A DNA stretch of 64,000 nt, taken from contig NW_024724368.1 of NCBI RefSeq assembly GCF_018991925.1, positions 535,596-599,595 of the forward strand. Direction: 5' to 3'. The position numbers and the translations under genes were made by a program. This DNA comes from Homarus americanus (Eukaryota; Arthropoda; Malacostraca; Decapoda; Nephropidae). Of the stretch, positions 10,015 through 21,843 are shown piece by piece; position 1 is the first letter of the stretch, and each line of letters starts with the position of its first letter. The notes beneath the pieces are model-generated. The model saw only the letters and a program-made list of their open reading frames with translations. It ran no database searches and was not told the origin of the DNA.

Positions 10015-13000
10015 TAGTGTAGGAGTGAGGGAGGGTAAAGAAGGGGTTTGTAGTGGAAGCAAAGGGGGGGGTTGTTTGGAGTAGTGAAGGTAGTAAATGA
10101 GTGGTAGTGAGGGAGAGTTATGTTAGGTAATGAGGGTTTGTGTGAAGTGTTGAGGGACGTTTGTAAGTGGTAACGAGAAGAGGTCGTGTGTAGTAGTGAG
10201 GGAAGAGTGTGGTGGTAACGCGGGAAGAGTGTGGTGGTAACGTGGGAAGAGTGTGGTGGTAACGCGGGAAGAGTGTGGTGGTAACAGGAAGAGTGTGGTG
10301 GTAACACTTGGAAGAGTGTGGTGGTAACAGGGGAAGAGTGTGGTGGTAACACGGGAAGAGTGGTGGTAACGGAAGGAGTGGTGGTAACATGGGAAGGGTG
10401 TGGTGTGTGTGGGGAAGGGTGTGGTGGTAATGTGGGAAGAGTGTGGTGGTAACGCAGGGAAGAGTGTGGTGGTGACGCAGGGAGTGTGGGTGGTAATGTG
10501 GGAAGGGTGTGGTGTGTGTGTGGGGAAAAAGTGTGGTGGTAGTGAGGGAGGGTGTGTGGTGGCTGGTGAGGGAGGGGTGTGGTGGTGGTGGGGAGGGTGT
10601 GGTGTGGTGTGAGGGAGGGGTGTGGTGGTGAGTGAGGGGTGTGGTGGTAGTGAGGAGGGTGTGGTGGTGGTGAGGGGGTGGTGGTGGTGAGGGGTGGTGT
10701 GGTAGTGAGGGAGGGGTGGTGGTGTGGGGAGGGGTGTGGTGGTAGTGAGGGAGGTGTGGTGGCAGTGGGGGGTGGTGTGGTAGTGAGGTGTGGTGGCTAG
10801 TGGGGAGGTGTGGTGGTAGTGAGGGAGGGTGTGGTGGTGGTGAGGGTGTGGTGGCTGGTGAGGGAGAGTGTATCGTGGTAGTGAGGGAGGGGTGTGGTGG
10901 TGAGTGAGGGGTGTGGTGGTAGTGAGGAGGGATGTGGTGGCTAGTGAGGGAGGGTGTGGTGGTAGTGAGGGAGGGGTGTGGTGGCAGAGGGGAGGTGTGG
11001 AGGTAGTGAGGAGAGGTTGGTGGTAGTGAGGGAGGGTGTGGAGGTGGTGAGGAGGAGGTGTGTGGTGGTGGTGAGGGGGTGTAGTGGCTGGTGGGGAGGT
11101 GTGGTGGTGGTGGGGTGTGGTGGTGGTGGGGAGGGGGGTGGTGTGAGGGGGTGGTGGTGGTGGGGGGAGGGTGGTGGTGGTGAGAGAGGGGTGGTGTGGT
11201 GGTGAGGGGAGGAGTGGGGAGACGTGGGGGAGGTTGGTGGTGGAGTGAGGGACGGGTGTGGTGTTGGTGAGGGGAGGTGGTGGTGGTGAGGAGGGTGGTG
11301 GTGATGTGAGGGGAGGGGGTGGGGCAGTAAGGAAAGGTTGTGGGTGGTAGTGAGGGACAGGTGTGGTGGTAGTGAGGAGGTGGTGGTGAGTGGGGAAGGA
11401 GTGGGGGCAGTAAGGGAAGGTTGTGGTGGTAGTGAGGAGAGTTGGTGGTAGTGAGGGAGGGGGTGGTGGTGTGAGGGGAGGTTGGGGGCAGTGGAAGGGT
11501 GTGGGTGTAGTGAGGGACAGGTGTGGTGGTAGTGAGGGAGGGTGGTGGTAGTGAGGGAGGTGGTGGTAGTGAGGGAGGGTGGGGGCGTGAGGAAGGTTGT
11601 GGTGGTAGTGAGGACGGGTGTGGTGGTAGTGAGGAGGTGGTGGTATTGAGGGAGGGGGTGGGGGCTATAAGGAGAGGTTGTGGGTGGTAGTGAGGGACGG
11701 TGTGGTGGTAGTGAGGAGGATTAGGGCAGTAGGGAAGGTTGTGGTGGTGGCAGGGGACGGTGTGGTGAGTGAGTGAGGAGGGTGGGGGCTGGTAGGAAGG
11801 TTGTGGTGGTAGTGGGGAGGGTGGGGCAGTAAGGGAAGGTTGAGGTGGTAGTGAGGGACGGTGTGGTGTAGTAGTGAGGGTGGTGTGGTAGTGAGGGAGG
11901 TGTGGTGGTAGTGAGGGGTGGTGGTAGTGAGGGAGGGTGGTGGTAGTGAGGGAGGGTGGGGGCAGTAAGGGAGGTTGTGGTGGTAGTGAGGGACGGGTGT
12001 GGTGGTAGTGAGGAGAGGTGGGGGGCAGTAAAGGTTGTGGTGGTAGTGAGGGAGGTGGGGGCAGTGAGGGAGGTTGTGGTGGTAGTGAGGGACGGGTGTG
12101 GTGGTAGTGAGGGAGGTGTGGTAGTGAGGAGGTGGTGGTATTGGGGAGGTGGGGGGCAGTGGGGAAGGTTGTGTGGTGGTAGTGAGGAGAGGTGGGGGCA
12201 GTAAGGAAGGTTGTGGTGGTAGTGAGGGACAGGTGTGGTGGTGGGGGGTGGGGGCAGTAAGGGATTGTGGTGGTAGCAGGGACGGTGTGGTGGTAGTGAG
12301 GGAGGTGGTGGTGGTGAGGGTGTGGTGGTAGTGGGGGTGGTGTGGTAGTGAGGGAGGGTTGGTGGTAGTGAGGGAGGTGGTGGTGGTGAGGAGGTGGGGG
12401 CAGTAGGAAGGGTTGTGGAGGTGTGGTGGGGGTGGGGGGCGTGAGGAAGGGTTGTGGTGGTAGTGAGGAGGGTGGTGTGGTAGTGAGGGGAGGTGGGGGC
12501 AGTAAGGAAGGGTTGTGGTGGGTAGTGAGGAGGATGGGTGGTGGAGTGACGGAGGTGGTGGTGTGAGGGGAGGGTGGGGCAGTGGGAAGGGGTTGTGGTG
12601 GTAGTGAGGGAGGTGTGGTGGTAGAGAGAGGGTGGTGGTGGTAAGGGAAGGTTGTGGGTGGTAGTAAGGGAAGGTTGTGGTGGTAGTGGGGGGTGGTGGT
12701 AGTGAGGAGGAGGTGGTGGTAGTGAGGGGGGTGTGGGTGTGGGGGGAGGGGTGGGGGCAATAAGGAAGGGTTGTGGTGGTAGTGAGGGAGTGGTGGTAGT
12801 GGGGGAGGTGGTGGTGGTGAGGGGAGGTGGGTGGTGTGGTGAGTGGGGGAGGTGGTGGTGGTGGGGAGGTGAGTTGGTGGTAGTGGGGATGGTTGTGGTG
12901 GTGGTGGGGAGTTGGTGGTGGTGGGGAGGTGGTGTGGTGGTGGGGAGGGTGGTGGTGGTGGGGGAGGGGTGTGGGGTGTGAGGGGAAGGGTGGGGCAGTG

Positions 13001-13662
13001 AGGAGGTTGTGTGGTGGTAGTGAGGGTGGGGGCAGTAATGGAAGGTTGTGGTGGTAGTGAGGGGAGGTTGGTGGTGGTGAGGGAGGTGGGGAGAGTGGGG
13101 AGGTTGTGGTGAGTGAGGGAGGGTGGTGGTAGTGAGGGAGGTGGGGCAGTGGGGAAGGTTGTGGTGGTGAGTGAGGAGGGGTGGTGGTAGTGAGGGGGTG
13201 ATATAGTGAGGGAGGGTGGGGGCAGTGGGGAAGGTTGTGGTGGTAGTGAGGGAGGGTGGTGGGTAGTGAGGGAGGAGGGGGTGGTGGGTGAGTGAGGGGG
13301 GTGGGGCAGTAAGGAAGGTTGTGGTGGTAGTGAGGGAGGATGATGGTGGTAGTGAGGAGGGTGGTGGTAGTGGGGGGTGTGAGGTAGTGAGGAGGTGGGG
13401 CAATAAGGAAGGTTGTGGTGGTAGTGAGGGAGGGTGGTGGTGGTGAGGGGGGGGTAGTGGTAGTGAGGAGGGGGTTGGGGCAATAAGGGAAGGTTGTGGT
13501 GGTAGGTGAGGGAGGGTGGGAAGTAAGGAAGGGTTGGTGGTAGTGAGGGAGGGGTGGTGGTAGTGAGGGAGGGTGGGGCTGTAAGGGAAGGTTGTGGTGG
13601 TAGTGAGGGAGGGGGGGTGGTGGTAGTGAGGGTGGGGTGGGGGCAGTAAGGGAAGGGTGCTG
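10015..13662. repeat. 3.6-kb G/T-rich minisatellite in Hdc intron 3
   Basis: Tandem units on the plus strand of GGTGGTAGTGAGGGAGG, often combined into longer units of about 50-60 bases with GTGGGGGCAGTAAGGGAAGG and TTGTGGTGGTAGTGAGGGA. At 10180-10480 the unit is AAGAGTGTGGTGGTAACGYGGG (about 22 bases). One-base differences in G-run length are everywhere. The frames of 1121 and 692 codons on the minus strand are Pro/Thr/His/Leu repeats forced by the unit and are not genes. The G-runs could form G-quadruplexes. Confidence 0.95.
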
Positions 13663-13685
13663 TTATAGGGATAAGGGGAACTCAC

Positions 13686-13799
13686 CCAAGTAAAGCCGAG
13701 ACAATTGATAGCGTCGGCTAGCATGTCCCCCAGCAACGATGGGTATGAGTTCAGTGCTGGGAAGTAAGCGTGCATGTACGGCGACTGCCAGTGTGTCAC
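13686..13799 (-). CDS. Hdc: Histidine decarboxylase, coding exon 3
   Basis: 114-bp, 38-codon exon in phase 0 at both ends. The acceptor AACAG ends at 13800 and the donor GTGAGT begins at 13685. It encodes [18 protein letters not shown] followed by [17 protein letters not shown], the highly conserved substrate-pocket segment of group II decarboxylases. The THWQSP and PALNS spelling agrees with histidine decarboxylases; dopa decarboxylases usually have THWHSP and PTANS there. A 3.6-kb minisatellite begins only about 25 bases beyond the donor. Confidence 0.93.
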
Positions 13800-14225
13800 C
13801 TGTTAACAAGACGTCATACATAGGATCAACAAAAACCTGTGATCAGCACGTACTTAGGGTTCAACACATGTAAGGGGTTAAAACCTTTTACTTGTGAATA
13901 AAATTAATTAGACAATCAATATTCTCCCATATCATAATAATAAGATGCCAGGCAAGACAGCAAAATTGACACTGCACTCACCTCTGGGATGTTTTCTCTA
14001 GAGTACACAAGGAAAAATATATTACATAGAGACTTGTTTCCTTACATGTCTAAAAATGCATAACCTAAGTAATTTGGTTGTTACCTCACCGCCTTAAGTA
14101 CACCATCGTGGAGGTCTATTGTACATTCTCCTTTGGAAAATATTTGCCATAATATCTTCGGCCGATTGAATTTTCTAAGTTTGATTGTTTGTGTGTGTGT
14201 GTGTGTAGAAAGGTTGGTGACTCAC

Positions 14226-14398
14226 CCCTGGCATGACGACCCGCTCGATGTCGTTGAAGATGTTGTCCCAGGGCTCAGGGTAGTCGGGGGCGGCGTCAGG
14301 CACTAGGTCTCTCATGTAGCCCGGATTCACGTCAGGAAACACACGCCGTTCCCGGATGTTGTCCAAGTAGTCTGCTATGTAGTCCACCATCTCCTTAC
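14226..14398 (-). CDS. Hdc: Histidine decarboxylase, coding exon 2
   Basis: 173-bp exon of the Hdc-type gene, read on the minus strand. The acceptor TCTCAG ends at 14399 and the donor GTGAGT begins at 14225. It enters in phase 1 (completing Gly10) and leaves in phase 0 after MPG. It encodes residues 10-67, including KEMVDYIADYLDNIRERRV, PGYMRDLVPDAAP and IERVVMPG. These are the helical N-terminal segments that swap between subunits in this dimeric family. There are no stops or frameshifts. Intron 1 upstream is 8.7 kb and full of mobile elements; intron 2 downstream is only 426 bp. Confidence 0.93.
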
Positions 14399-14466
14399 CT
14401 GAGATGAGGAAACGTTCACGGTTAACACATCTTGGTGTGATCATACAGTAGTTTAAGTGTGTTACA

Positions 14467-14775
14467 CCTGTGGTGCAATGGTCAGCATGCAAGCTTTGCA
14501 AGCGAGTGTTCCAGATTTCGTTCCTCTGGCAGGGTGAAACAATAGGTAAGATTCATTACGAATCTGTTTATGTCTACCCAGCAATAATTGGGAACCTAAA
14601 TGTTAATTAATTTATGGATCGTGTTCTGAGGTAGTTGGCGAGTTGTTCGGTCTTCTTGGATTATTTCTTGAACACTAGGTCATACAGCTTAGGATGTGTG
14701 GTGTTGTCGACAGCTTATGCACTTTAAACAAATTCACACTTACAGTAGATATCCATAAGGCCGCCTAGCTTCGCT
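14467..14775 (+). mobile_element. tRNA-headed SINE
   Basis: The 5' part (14467-14538) has an A-box-like TGGTGCAATGGTCAGC and a weak B-box region near 14512-14525, like a tRNA-derived RNA polymerase III promoter. The body (about 14566-14775) matches the reverse complement of 49385-49616, with blocks GTCTACCCAGCA, TGGGAACCT, GGATCGTRTTCTG and CGACAGCTT. It lies in Hdc intron 1, antisense to the gene, about 70 bases upstream of the exon 2 acceptor. A 3' tract of CTTGCTTGCTTGC follows. Confidence 0.72.
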
Positions 14776-14839
14776 TGCTTGCTTGCCTGATTTGTTTTTC
14801 TGGCCGTCGACATTTGAGGTCAGGAGAGATTGTGTTATT

Positions 14840-15070
14840 TGTTGGTTCCGTGGCTTTGCACGGTGTTACTTGTCTTTCTTCTTCTCTATATTCTTCTTGT
14901 CGTTACCAGACAGTTCAGCATAGACGTGGATCGCACATATACGATATTTTGGTGGACCCGTGGCTTTTCAAGGTGTTAACTGTTTTTCTTCCTACTTTTA
15001 CTCTTCTCGTTACCAAGCGGTTAGTCAAAGGACTTGGGTCGCACAGGTACACAATCTTTTATTTAAGGGA
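14840..15070. repeat. Two-copy tandem duplication, about 110 bp
   Basis: Two diverged units each begin GTGGCTTTKCAMGGTGTTA (near 14850 and 14960), continue through CTTCTCGTTACCA-like sequence, and end GGRTCGCACA. No function recognised. Confidence 0.65.
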
Positions 15071-15235
15071 TATTTATTTATAGTCAGTGATGATGAATGG
15101 ACTGCTTGATTGATGTGTGGGTTGAAAGACTCCATGAAGTGGGAGTGAGGTAGCAGCATACGCCTGACTTGTATGTACTACTGGGTGATAAAACCTATAG
15201 ATTAGTTTATGTATATATATTTTTTAAAGAGGTTT

Positions 15236-17111
15236 TAACATTTTGTAGTTTTAGTATTTAGTTTGAAAGACAACAGGAGTATTATATATTTGAAGTACTG
15301 GCCTGAAAAGGGATATTTTTCTAGTGAAAACAACTCCTGTTGTGTTAGCCATCGAGAATCTAAAAGCCCACCTCGTCTCTCACTGCTGAGCGGCAAGAGC
15401 TTCTTGCATCTCCCCAGCTGACTGTTGTGCAATGTGACTGGAACACCACAAAGCACAATAATCGGCATAGAGGGAAATTCTCTATTTATCATAATTAAAT
15501 ATAAAACAGGACCAAAAACGCTGCCCTGGGGTATCGCATTTTCAAGGATAAATATGTCCGACTTTACGTTATTTTTCGAAAGTTTGACAGCAAATTTCCT
15601 GTCGTTAATAAATGTTTTAATAAAATGTGGTAGATCCCCCCTTAAAACTAAAGCGTAAAGTTTCTTGAAAATTCCAGTTCGCCAAGTCATGTCGTAGGCT
15701 TTTTCTATATCTAGGAATAAGCTCATTAAAAATTTTCTAGCTTTAAATGCCTTTTGAATATCTGATTGCAACCTTACTAGATGATCTAGTGCAATCCTGC
15801 TATGGAGGAAGCCACATTGTTGATCGTTTAGTAAGTTGTTTTCAAAATAGAACATTAGCTTACGTTTATTCATTCTCTAAATGACTTTACATAAGACAAT
15901 TCGTGAGCGCAATAGGTCGGCACGAACTTGGGTTATTAAGGTCGCCACTCCTTTTTGGAATACTGTAAGTACGACATGCGCATATCTCCAAGAGACTGGG
16001 AACGCCCTCGACGTCCATATCTCGTTGTAGACCCCCAGCACCCTGAGCTGGTCTGCCATGCTCAGGTTCTGTAGCATCTCGTATGTAATCCCATCCGGTC
16101 CAGGACTGGTTCCTTTGCAGAATTTCAAAGCACGATCGAGGTCGTCTTCGGAAAACTCAGGGACCTGTGTATGCTTTCCTTCATGTTTCTTCGTGCTCGA
16201 ACCCTCGCCTTCTTAAACTCAATGTGATTAATCTGGTTGGGTTCTCGGTTGAATATTCTGAACCTTCTATTGCGTTCTCGAATCGCTTGTTGGCAATCTG
16301 TTTTCCACCATGAAACTCCAGGCTTGCCGTGAATTGTAGAAATCTTCGGAATAGATTTTGTTGCCGCATTGATGATTGTAACTTCAATAGGTTTGATTTT
16401 ATTGTTTATGTCTGCGTTGGGACAGTTCACTACGGCTTCACACGTGAATGACCTCCAATCTGCCTTCTTAAAATTAAATTGACTCATTGGAACAGCATCC
16501 GTCAAGCTGATTTCATAGGAAATACAAATCGGGAAATGGTCGCTACCCAAGGTGTCGTCATAAACTTCCCAACTTGTGTCAGGGTATAAACTGTCATTGA
16601 CCAAAAATAAATCTATAACCGATAAGGTGCCGTATCTATCATCTTATCGTGTTGCACTGCCTACATTCAACAGTGGAATTTAAGATGTGGTTCGCTACTT
16701 GGTCCCATCTTCTATCCCTACTTTCATCTAATCAAGTGTGGTTGTGAGCATTAAAATCCCCCATAATGATGCTTTTGCGGGGCAATTGCCTCACTAGGGA
16801 ATCTAGCTCCTCCACATATAGGGGCCTGTGAGGAGGGATATGTAGAGAACAAATACCTACGTGAGTTGTGCCAAATTCTACCCTGCATGCTACCGCACAC
16901 AGAGGACTGCTTAACACAATCTCTATCTTTCCTGGATTAGGTCTACCTGTGAAGAAAAGCTGGTCATCTTCACCTTAGCACTGGCCATCTGTCCATACGA
17001 GACTCCTTGTGTTGGGGTTTGGGTTCCCTCCACAAACTTTCTCGCCTCTTTATAGCCAACTTTTTGCAATGCAACAACTTTGCATCTCATACTCCTTCTT
17101 CCAGACCTCAC
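15236..17111 (-). mobile_element. Jockey-like LINE, decayed, 5'-truncated
   Basis: Minus-strand non-LTR retrotransposon remnant within Hdc intron 1, same strand as the gene. In order from high to low coordinate: the end of a gag-like ORF1 (KVVALQKVGYKEARKFVEG, near 17050); APE endonuclease pieces, IIMGDFNAHN near 16750 and GSDHFPICISYE near 16545; the RT entry SPGPDGITYEML near 16100; then RT blocks QCGFLHSRIALDHLVRLQS, FLDIEKAYDMTW and AIPQGSVFGP (15520-15820). The catalytic YADD/FADD block is missing after INREFPSMP, and several frameshifts separate the blocks. Gene order is that of a Jockey-clade element. Inactive. Confidence 0.88.
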
Positions 17112-18260
17112 AGGTCCGGTCAGACCGTTGTTATATACAGTAGCTTGTGTTCTTATGTATACTTGTTTATTTTTTGTTTATATATGTTTACATGTGTGTT
17201 TGCATGTTTTTTGTGGATACGTATATATAAAATACAACATGCACACAACCAAGGAAGTTGAATGGATGGAGGCAGCACCCGCTGCCTCAAGTGAAGTCAA
17301 TGAGTGTGACTGATGTCTTGACCAATATGGCGGTGCTTTTCTCTCAGTGACTTTATCCTCCTTGGTTGATCCCTCTATAATGTGCATAATAAATAAAACA
17401 ATAGTAAAAATCCTACAGAGTTATCTGTAACCAACGTTTGTTCGTAAGTAGCTGCGGCAACTGTGGCCTTGTTGCCCTGACCAATATGGCGGGCTGGCTT
17501 CACGCGTCTCTATTACATACACAGCAAACACCGCCTCCACCAATTCAACCTCCTTGCACACAACATACACATGGCCACAATGCATATACACACATTTGAG
17601 TCATCTCCAATGGCAGACTTGCCTAGTAATACATAGAAGAACAACAAAGAGTATGGACACTAGTACCATAATAATGACCAGGATGGAGAGAATGGTGGCC
17701 GCGCTAGGTCAGATATAATATATAGAGCATATATAAGAAAACTGACATATCGTGAATGTCACGCATAAAGGCCTGCAATAAGAAATTTATGATGCCTCCT
17801 TCATAACACTACACCGAAATTTTTTTAAAGCGTGTAGAAGAAAAGAGTTCCTACAGTATTTTGACATTTTTGACGGGAGCAAAGCCGACGATGGAGAGGC
17901 AAGATACCACTCCACCGAGAACTGAAAATTTCCACTCTAAATATTTGAAGTGGTGAAAGCTGGTGGAAAAATGTACAACAGGTGATGATCAATGAAAATG
18001 GAAAAATAATAGCAGCTCCTTCAACTGATGATGGGTCAGTTATATTATGCTGAAGCCTCTGCTATTATCAGAAAAAGAGACAGTTAATGGAGGAAAATCT
18101 AATGATAAGTGGAGGAAAAGCTGGTGAGTAGTGAGAGAGATTTCCTGAGTTATGGCGGTATATCCACGCAAGGGAGAGTGGACCACCGCCTAAGCCTTTT
18201 TATAAGAGAATACCGAAACATATGGCGAAAAATATATACGTGCATAAAGCTTGAGAAACT
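17112..18260. other. Hdc intron 1, unique AT-rich DNA
   Basis: No coding signal. Contains TATA-rich stretches (17710-17730) and a GACCAATATGGCGG sequence seen twice (about 17318 and 17478). The second occurrence may be a diverged copy of the first. Confidence 0.5.
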
Positions 18261-18261
18261 G

Positions 18262-18465
18262 CGGTACAACGTAGATATAGAGAAATCCGATTGAGAAAGA
18301 TTTAAGAGTTGTGATGAACGTTAATAACAGATTCAGCAATGCTATTTTACAGTTTAACTAGCATTAATGAGAACTTACTTTGATCATACAGTTCAGTTTT
18401 GGTAACTGTACTACAGAATAGATATAGATTACCTTGTAAGCATTCAGAGGAGGAGGAGGATAACT
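18262..18465 (+). mobile_element. Highly decayed CR1 subfamily A fragment
   Basis: Short matches to the A-type CR1 copies: AACGTAGATATAGAGAAATCCGA and, after deletions, CATACAGTTCAGTTTTGGTAACTG...CTACAGAATAGATATAGA, the VQFW...YYRMDI region. Too decayed to translate continuously. Confidence 0.6.
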
Positions 18466-21390
18466 CACCAGTTATCCACAGGAAGAAACGCGTTTTCCCT
18501 CTCTTTTAAGGTGCCAGCCATTTTCTCCAAGATCTCAACGTATAATACACAAAGGCTCCTTGTCCTTAAGTCCCGCCCATATGGGGTACTAACTGTTGTC
18601 AATGTGTAACTACTGTACAATATAAACTCAGAGGAATACTGATTAGCATGGTGAAATGAGGAGAACTGAAGAAGAGCTAGGGTGTAGGAGAGGAGGAAGG
18701 AGAAGCAGTGGGAGAAATGGAAAAAAGTAGGACGAGAAACAGAGGCTGACCTGAGGCAACGTCTGTATCATGTTAGCGGGAGGCACAGATGTTATCACTA
18801 CTGCCATCAACCCCCTCCACCCCCGGTGGGGGATAAATAGGGAAAGAGAGGAAGTGAAGGGTAGTGGCGGCTGGGAAAGCGGAATGTGGAAATTATGGTG
18901 CTTTTCTGAGTAATGGGAAGGGGCGCAGGAAGGTTGTAAGGATCTCATTCGAAAGTGACGGGAGGTGGGAGGGCGACTGGTGAAGCGTAGACAGAAGAGC
19001 TGCGTGAGGGAGGGAGCCAGGGAGGGCGGAGTAAAGTAGGTCACGGTATGAACTATTCTATTTCCACGCTAACCTGGCCCGTAAGCCACGCCCCTCATCT
19101 ATAGCTACAAATATCTGATTGGTTCAAAGAAAATGTTCGAGTAGCTGTCCATTTATTCAACACTGAATTTGTTCACATTTGGTAAGCAAACTTGTTATTC
19201 TCTAAAATATTTTTAAATATTTGGACTATCAAAATGCAAATTAATTCAAGGCATTAGCACTTCAGAGAGGATGTTAGAAAATCTTAAATATTTACCTTAA
19301 AGGTCGAAGCCAAGGTAAGCAATCGCTTTCGAATGAAGTCTTTTCAATATTTCTTTCATTTAAACCAAACATAATACAAACAGAAACAAAATATGATACT
19401 AAACATATAGCAAAACAGGCAATAAACTACAGTTTGTATTGATGGATATATACCACATCATCTATAGAACTGATAAAACTTGATATAAATCCGCGCAATC
19501 CCCATCACTTGCCAGCCCCCTTCCAGCCACCACCATCTGCCAGCCCTCATATCAGCCACCACCACCTGACAGCCCTCACACCAGCCACCACCACCTGCCA
19601 GCCTTCATACCAGTCTCCACTCCCTTCCAGCCCCCCACCACCGCCTGACAGCCCTCACCATCCATTCTCACGCCACCTCCTATTACCATCAAGCCCTCAT
19701 ACCATAAGCAGCCATCCCTCACCATCACCCAGCTTTAGCAAAACCCTTTATTACCATCCAACCCTTACATCAGTCCCCACCACCACCCAGCCCTTACCCT
19801 AGCCACCTCCACCACCACCATTCAGGCCTCCCACCAGACCTCGCACCACCACATAATACGATGATAACAGTTGAGTGAATACAATTTGATGGTCGCTAGC
19901 CTCGCCTCGTTGTACTGGAGAAAAAGTAGTACTTATGTCTGCCTCCTGTGATAATTCTTCTTAATACCTCTATCTTGACAACGTTCTTTTTCCTATTCTA
20001 ATTATAATTAGTTTACCTTGGATACAATGGTATTATTCATAGTTTTACTTCGGATACAATACAGGGGTGGCACAGCTCCTCAGCTGTTTTGACACATTTT
20101 GTCACAAATTTATAAGAAGTTTTCCCAATACCTTTCGCAGTCTCATTATCATTTCACATATAATATCAATTTTCTATTAATTTATACGATTCACCATAAT
20201 AAAGTTTATACAACATAAAATGTCTTCCTGCCCAACACAGTCACTCCGATTCCCTCAATATAATAGATATAAGAAGTCTGCACTTTAAATGAAGTGTAAG
20301 AGTACCCCTATTACATGATACAGTTAATATCACTGCCTCGGCGCAGTGGAGATAACTTGAAACATACTGGAGAACTAAACATAATCATCACTAACTTATG
20401 ACTTGACTTCAACTATAAGACTAGTATTTGTAATATCACACACGTGTATAGTAAAATAACAGTATTAGTCATACACATATACACCTTTAATATCATTTCT
20501 AGATTACATCATATGAAAATATAAATTTTTTCTTTCATATTAAAATGAAACACGTAAAATATAAATTTCAACATAAAACTAAATAGCGTCATCTTACCCA
20601 TCAAATTGTATGTCTAAGGGAGTCTAATAATAATTATACATTACGGAAAAGAAAGACACCTCAAATTTATTTATCCTCCAATGAAAGAAAAATATACAGT
20701 AATTTAGTACGCTGTACTTAGTGAATACGCAAGGTAATATTTAAGTAAAGCACTAGTAAGCAAATCACATTGGTATGATTGGAGAAAGTAAATTATTTAG
20801 GACACTGGACCACTAAATGCTGCCAGTAAATGAGCCCTGCACAAATCCACGAGTAAAAAATTATACATATATTAAATCAAGTAGCCAACGTATATCAATA
20901 TTCAATTTCTATACAGCCAGTTATCAAATTTAAATATAATAACTGAACTGAGAGGAGTAATATCAATATTTCATAAATACAAGCATATATTCCCGAATAA
21001 ACATTGTTTTCTGTAACTAATTTCAGTTTGTAGTAAGTATAGTAAGTATATACATGATCACGCAAGTGCTGTTTTTGGTGATAATTAACTTGTTTACAAT
21101 ATTAGGCCACAATAATAAAAAAAAATGGCAGAAAAACGCGATTTTTGTTGATTTGAAGATCAAACAACTGTACATCACGGGTAGTTATTCTCATTCGACT
21201 CGCGATAAAATAATAACTATTCTCATTACTAACTTACAGTTTTCACAGTTTGCTAGGAGAAGGGTTGAGCTGCAGGATAAAAAAAAAAAGAAACTGAACC
21301 CTCTAGTTTATAAAACAACAAAATTATGATTGTTTGATCTTCGAAAAACTTTAAACGCTTTTTTCTCCGGCTTTTAAATTTGCCGCTTCA
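18466..21390. other. Hdc intron 1, no gene recognised
   Basis: 18640-19040 is purine-rich on the plus strand. 19500-19850 is a CCACCACC/CAGCCCTCA degenerate repeat. 19860-21390 is AT-rich unique DNA. A poly-A stretch lies at 21115-21125. I see no exon or element here. Confidence 0.55.
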
Positions 21391-21404
21391 TCCCCTTTTA
21401 ATGC

Positions 21405-21477
21405 AGAGCGCCTCAATTGTGAATTACACGAAAGCGTTTGGAAGCGTCGTGTTTTCTTTTTTCATATTTGGTTATCA

Positions 21478-21480
<3 letters not shown>
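21405..21480 (+). mobile_element. Penelope-type 3' end, degenerate copy, abutting (TA)n
   Basis: GTGAATTACACGAAAGCGTT (from 21419), then GTCGTGTTTTCTTTTTTCAT and GGTTATCAGCA, running directly into (TA)n at 21479. Matches the family seen at 24177, 41685 and 51596, but the CTGAAGA part is changed. Confidence 0.65.
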
Positions 21481-21557
<77 letters not shown>

Positions 21558-21653
21558 TGTAAATCCACAATGAAAACGTGGATAAGATAAATCTTGATAA
21601 AATCACACGGGAAATCTTGATAAAATCACACATTTTCCCGTGTGATTTTATCA

Positions 21654-21743
<90 letters not shown>
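21479..21743. repeat. Two (TA)n tracts flanking a 23-bp perfect inverted repeat
   Basis: (TA)n at 21479-21555 and 21655-21743. Between them the arm TCTTGATAAAATCACACGGG plus AAA (21592-21614) has its exact reverse complement at 21634-21656, with an 18-base third partial copy as the loop. The self-complementary TA tracts could extend the hairpin to about 260 bp. Confidence 0.95.
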
Positions 21744-21746
<3 letters not shown>

Positions 21747-21843
21747 TTTTTCCTTAGAAACTTACCCAACGAGAGTATTCATGGCAAATTTCATGTTTAT
21801 ATCACCATTTGAACAATTCTTCCTGTTAGCTGCTGCAAAAATA

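Noticed and set aside
10015..13662. CRISPR-like array
   Set aside because: Eukaryotic minisatellite: units are directly adjacent, with no unique spacers of constant length and no cas genes.
10118..13799. Very long minus-strand open frames (1121 and 692 codons) rich in Pro, Thr, His and Leu
   Set aside because: They are translations of the G/T-rich minisatellite in two frames. The second runs into Hdc exon 3 only by chance. No domain and no codon bias beyond the repeat unit.
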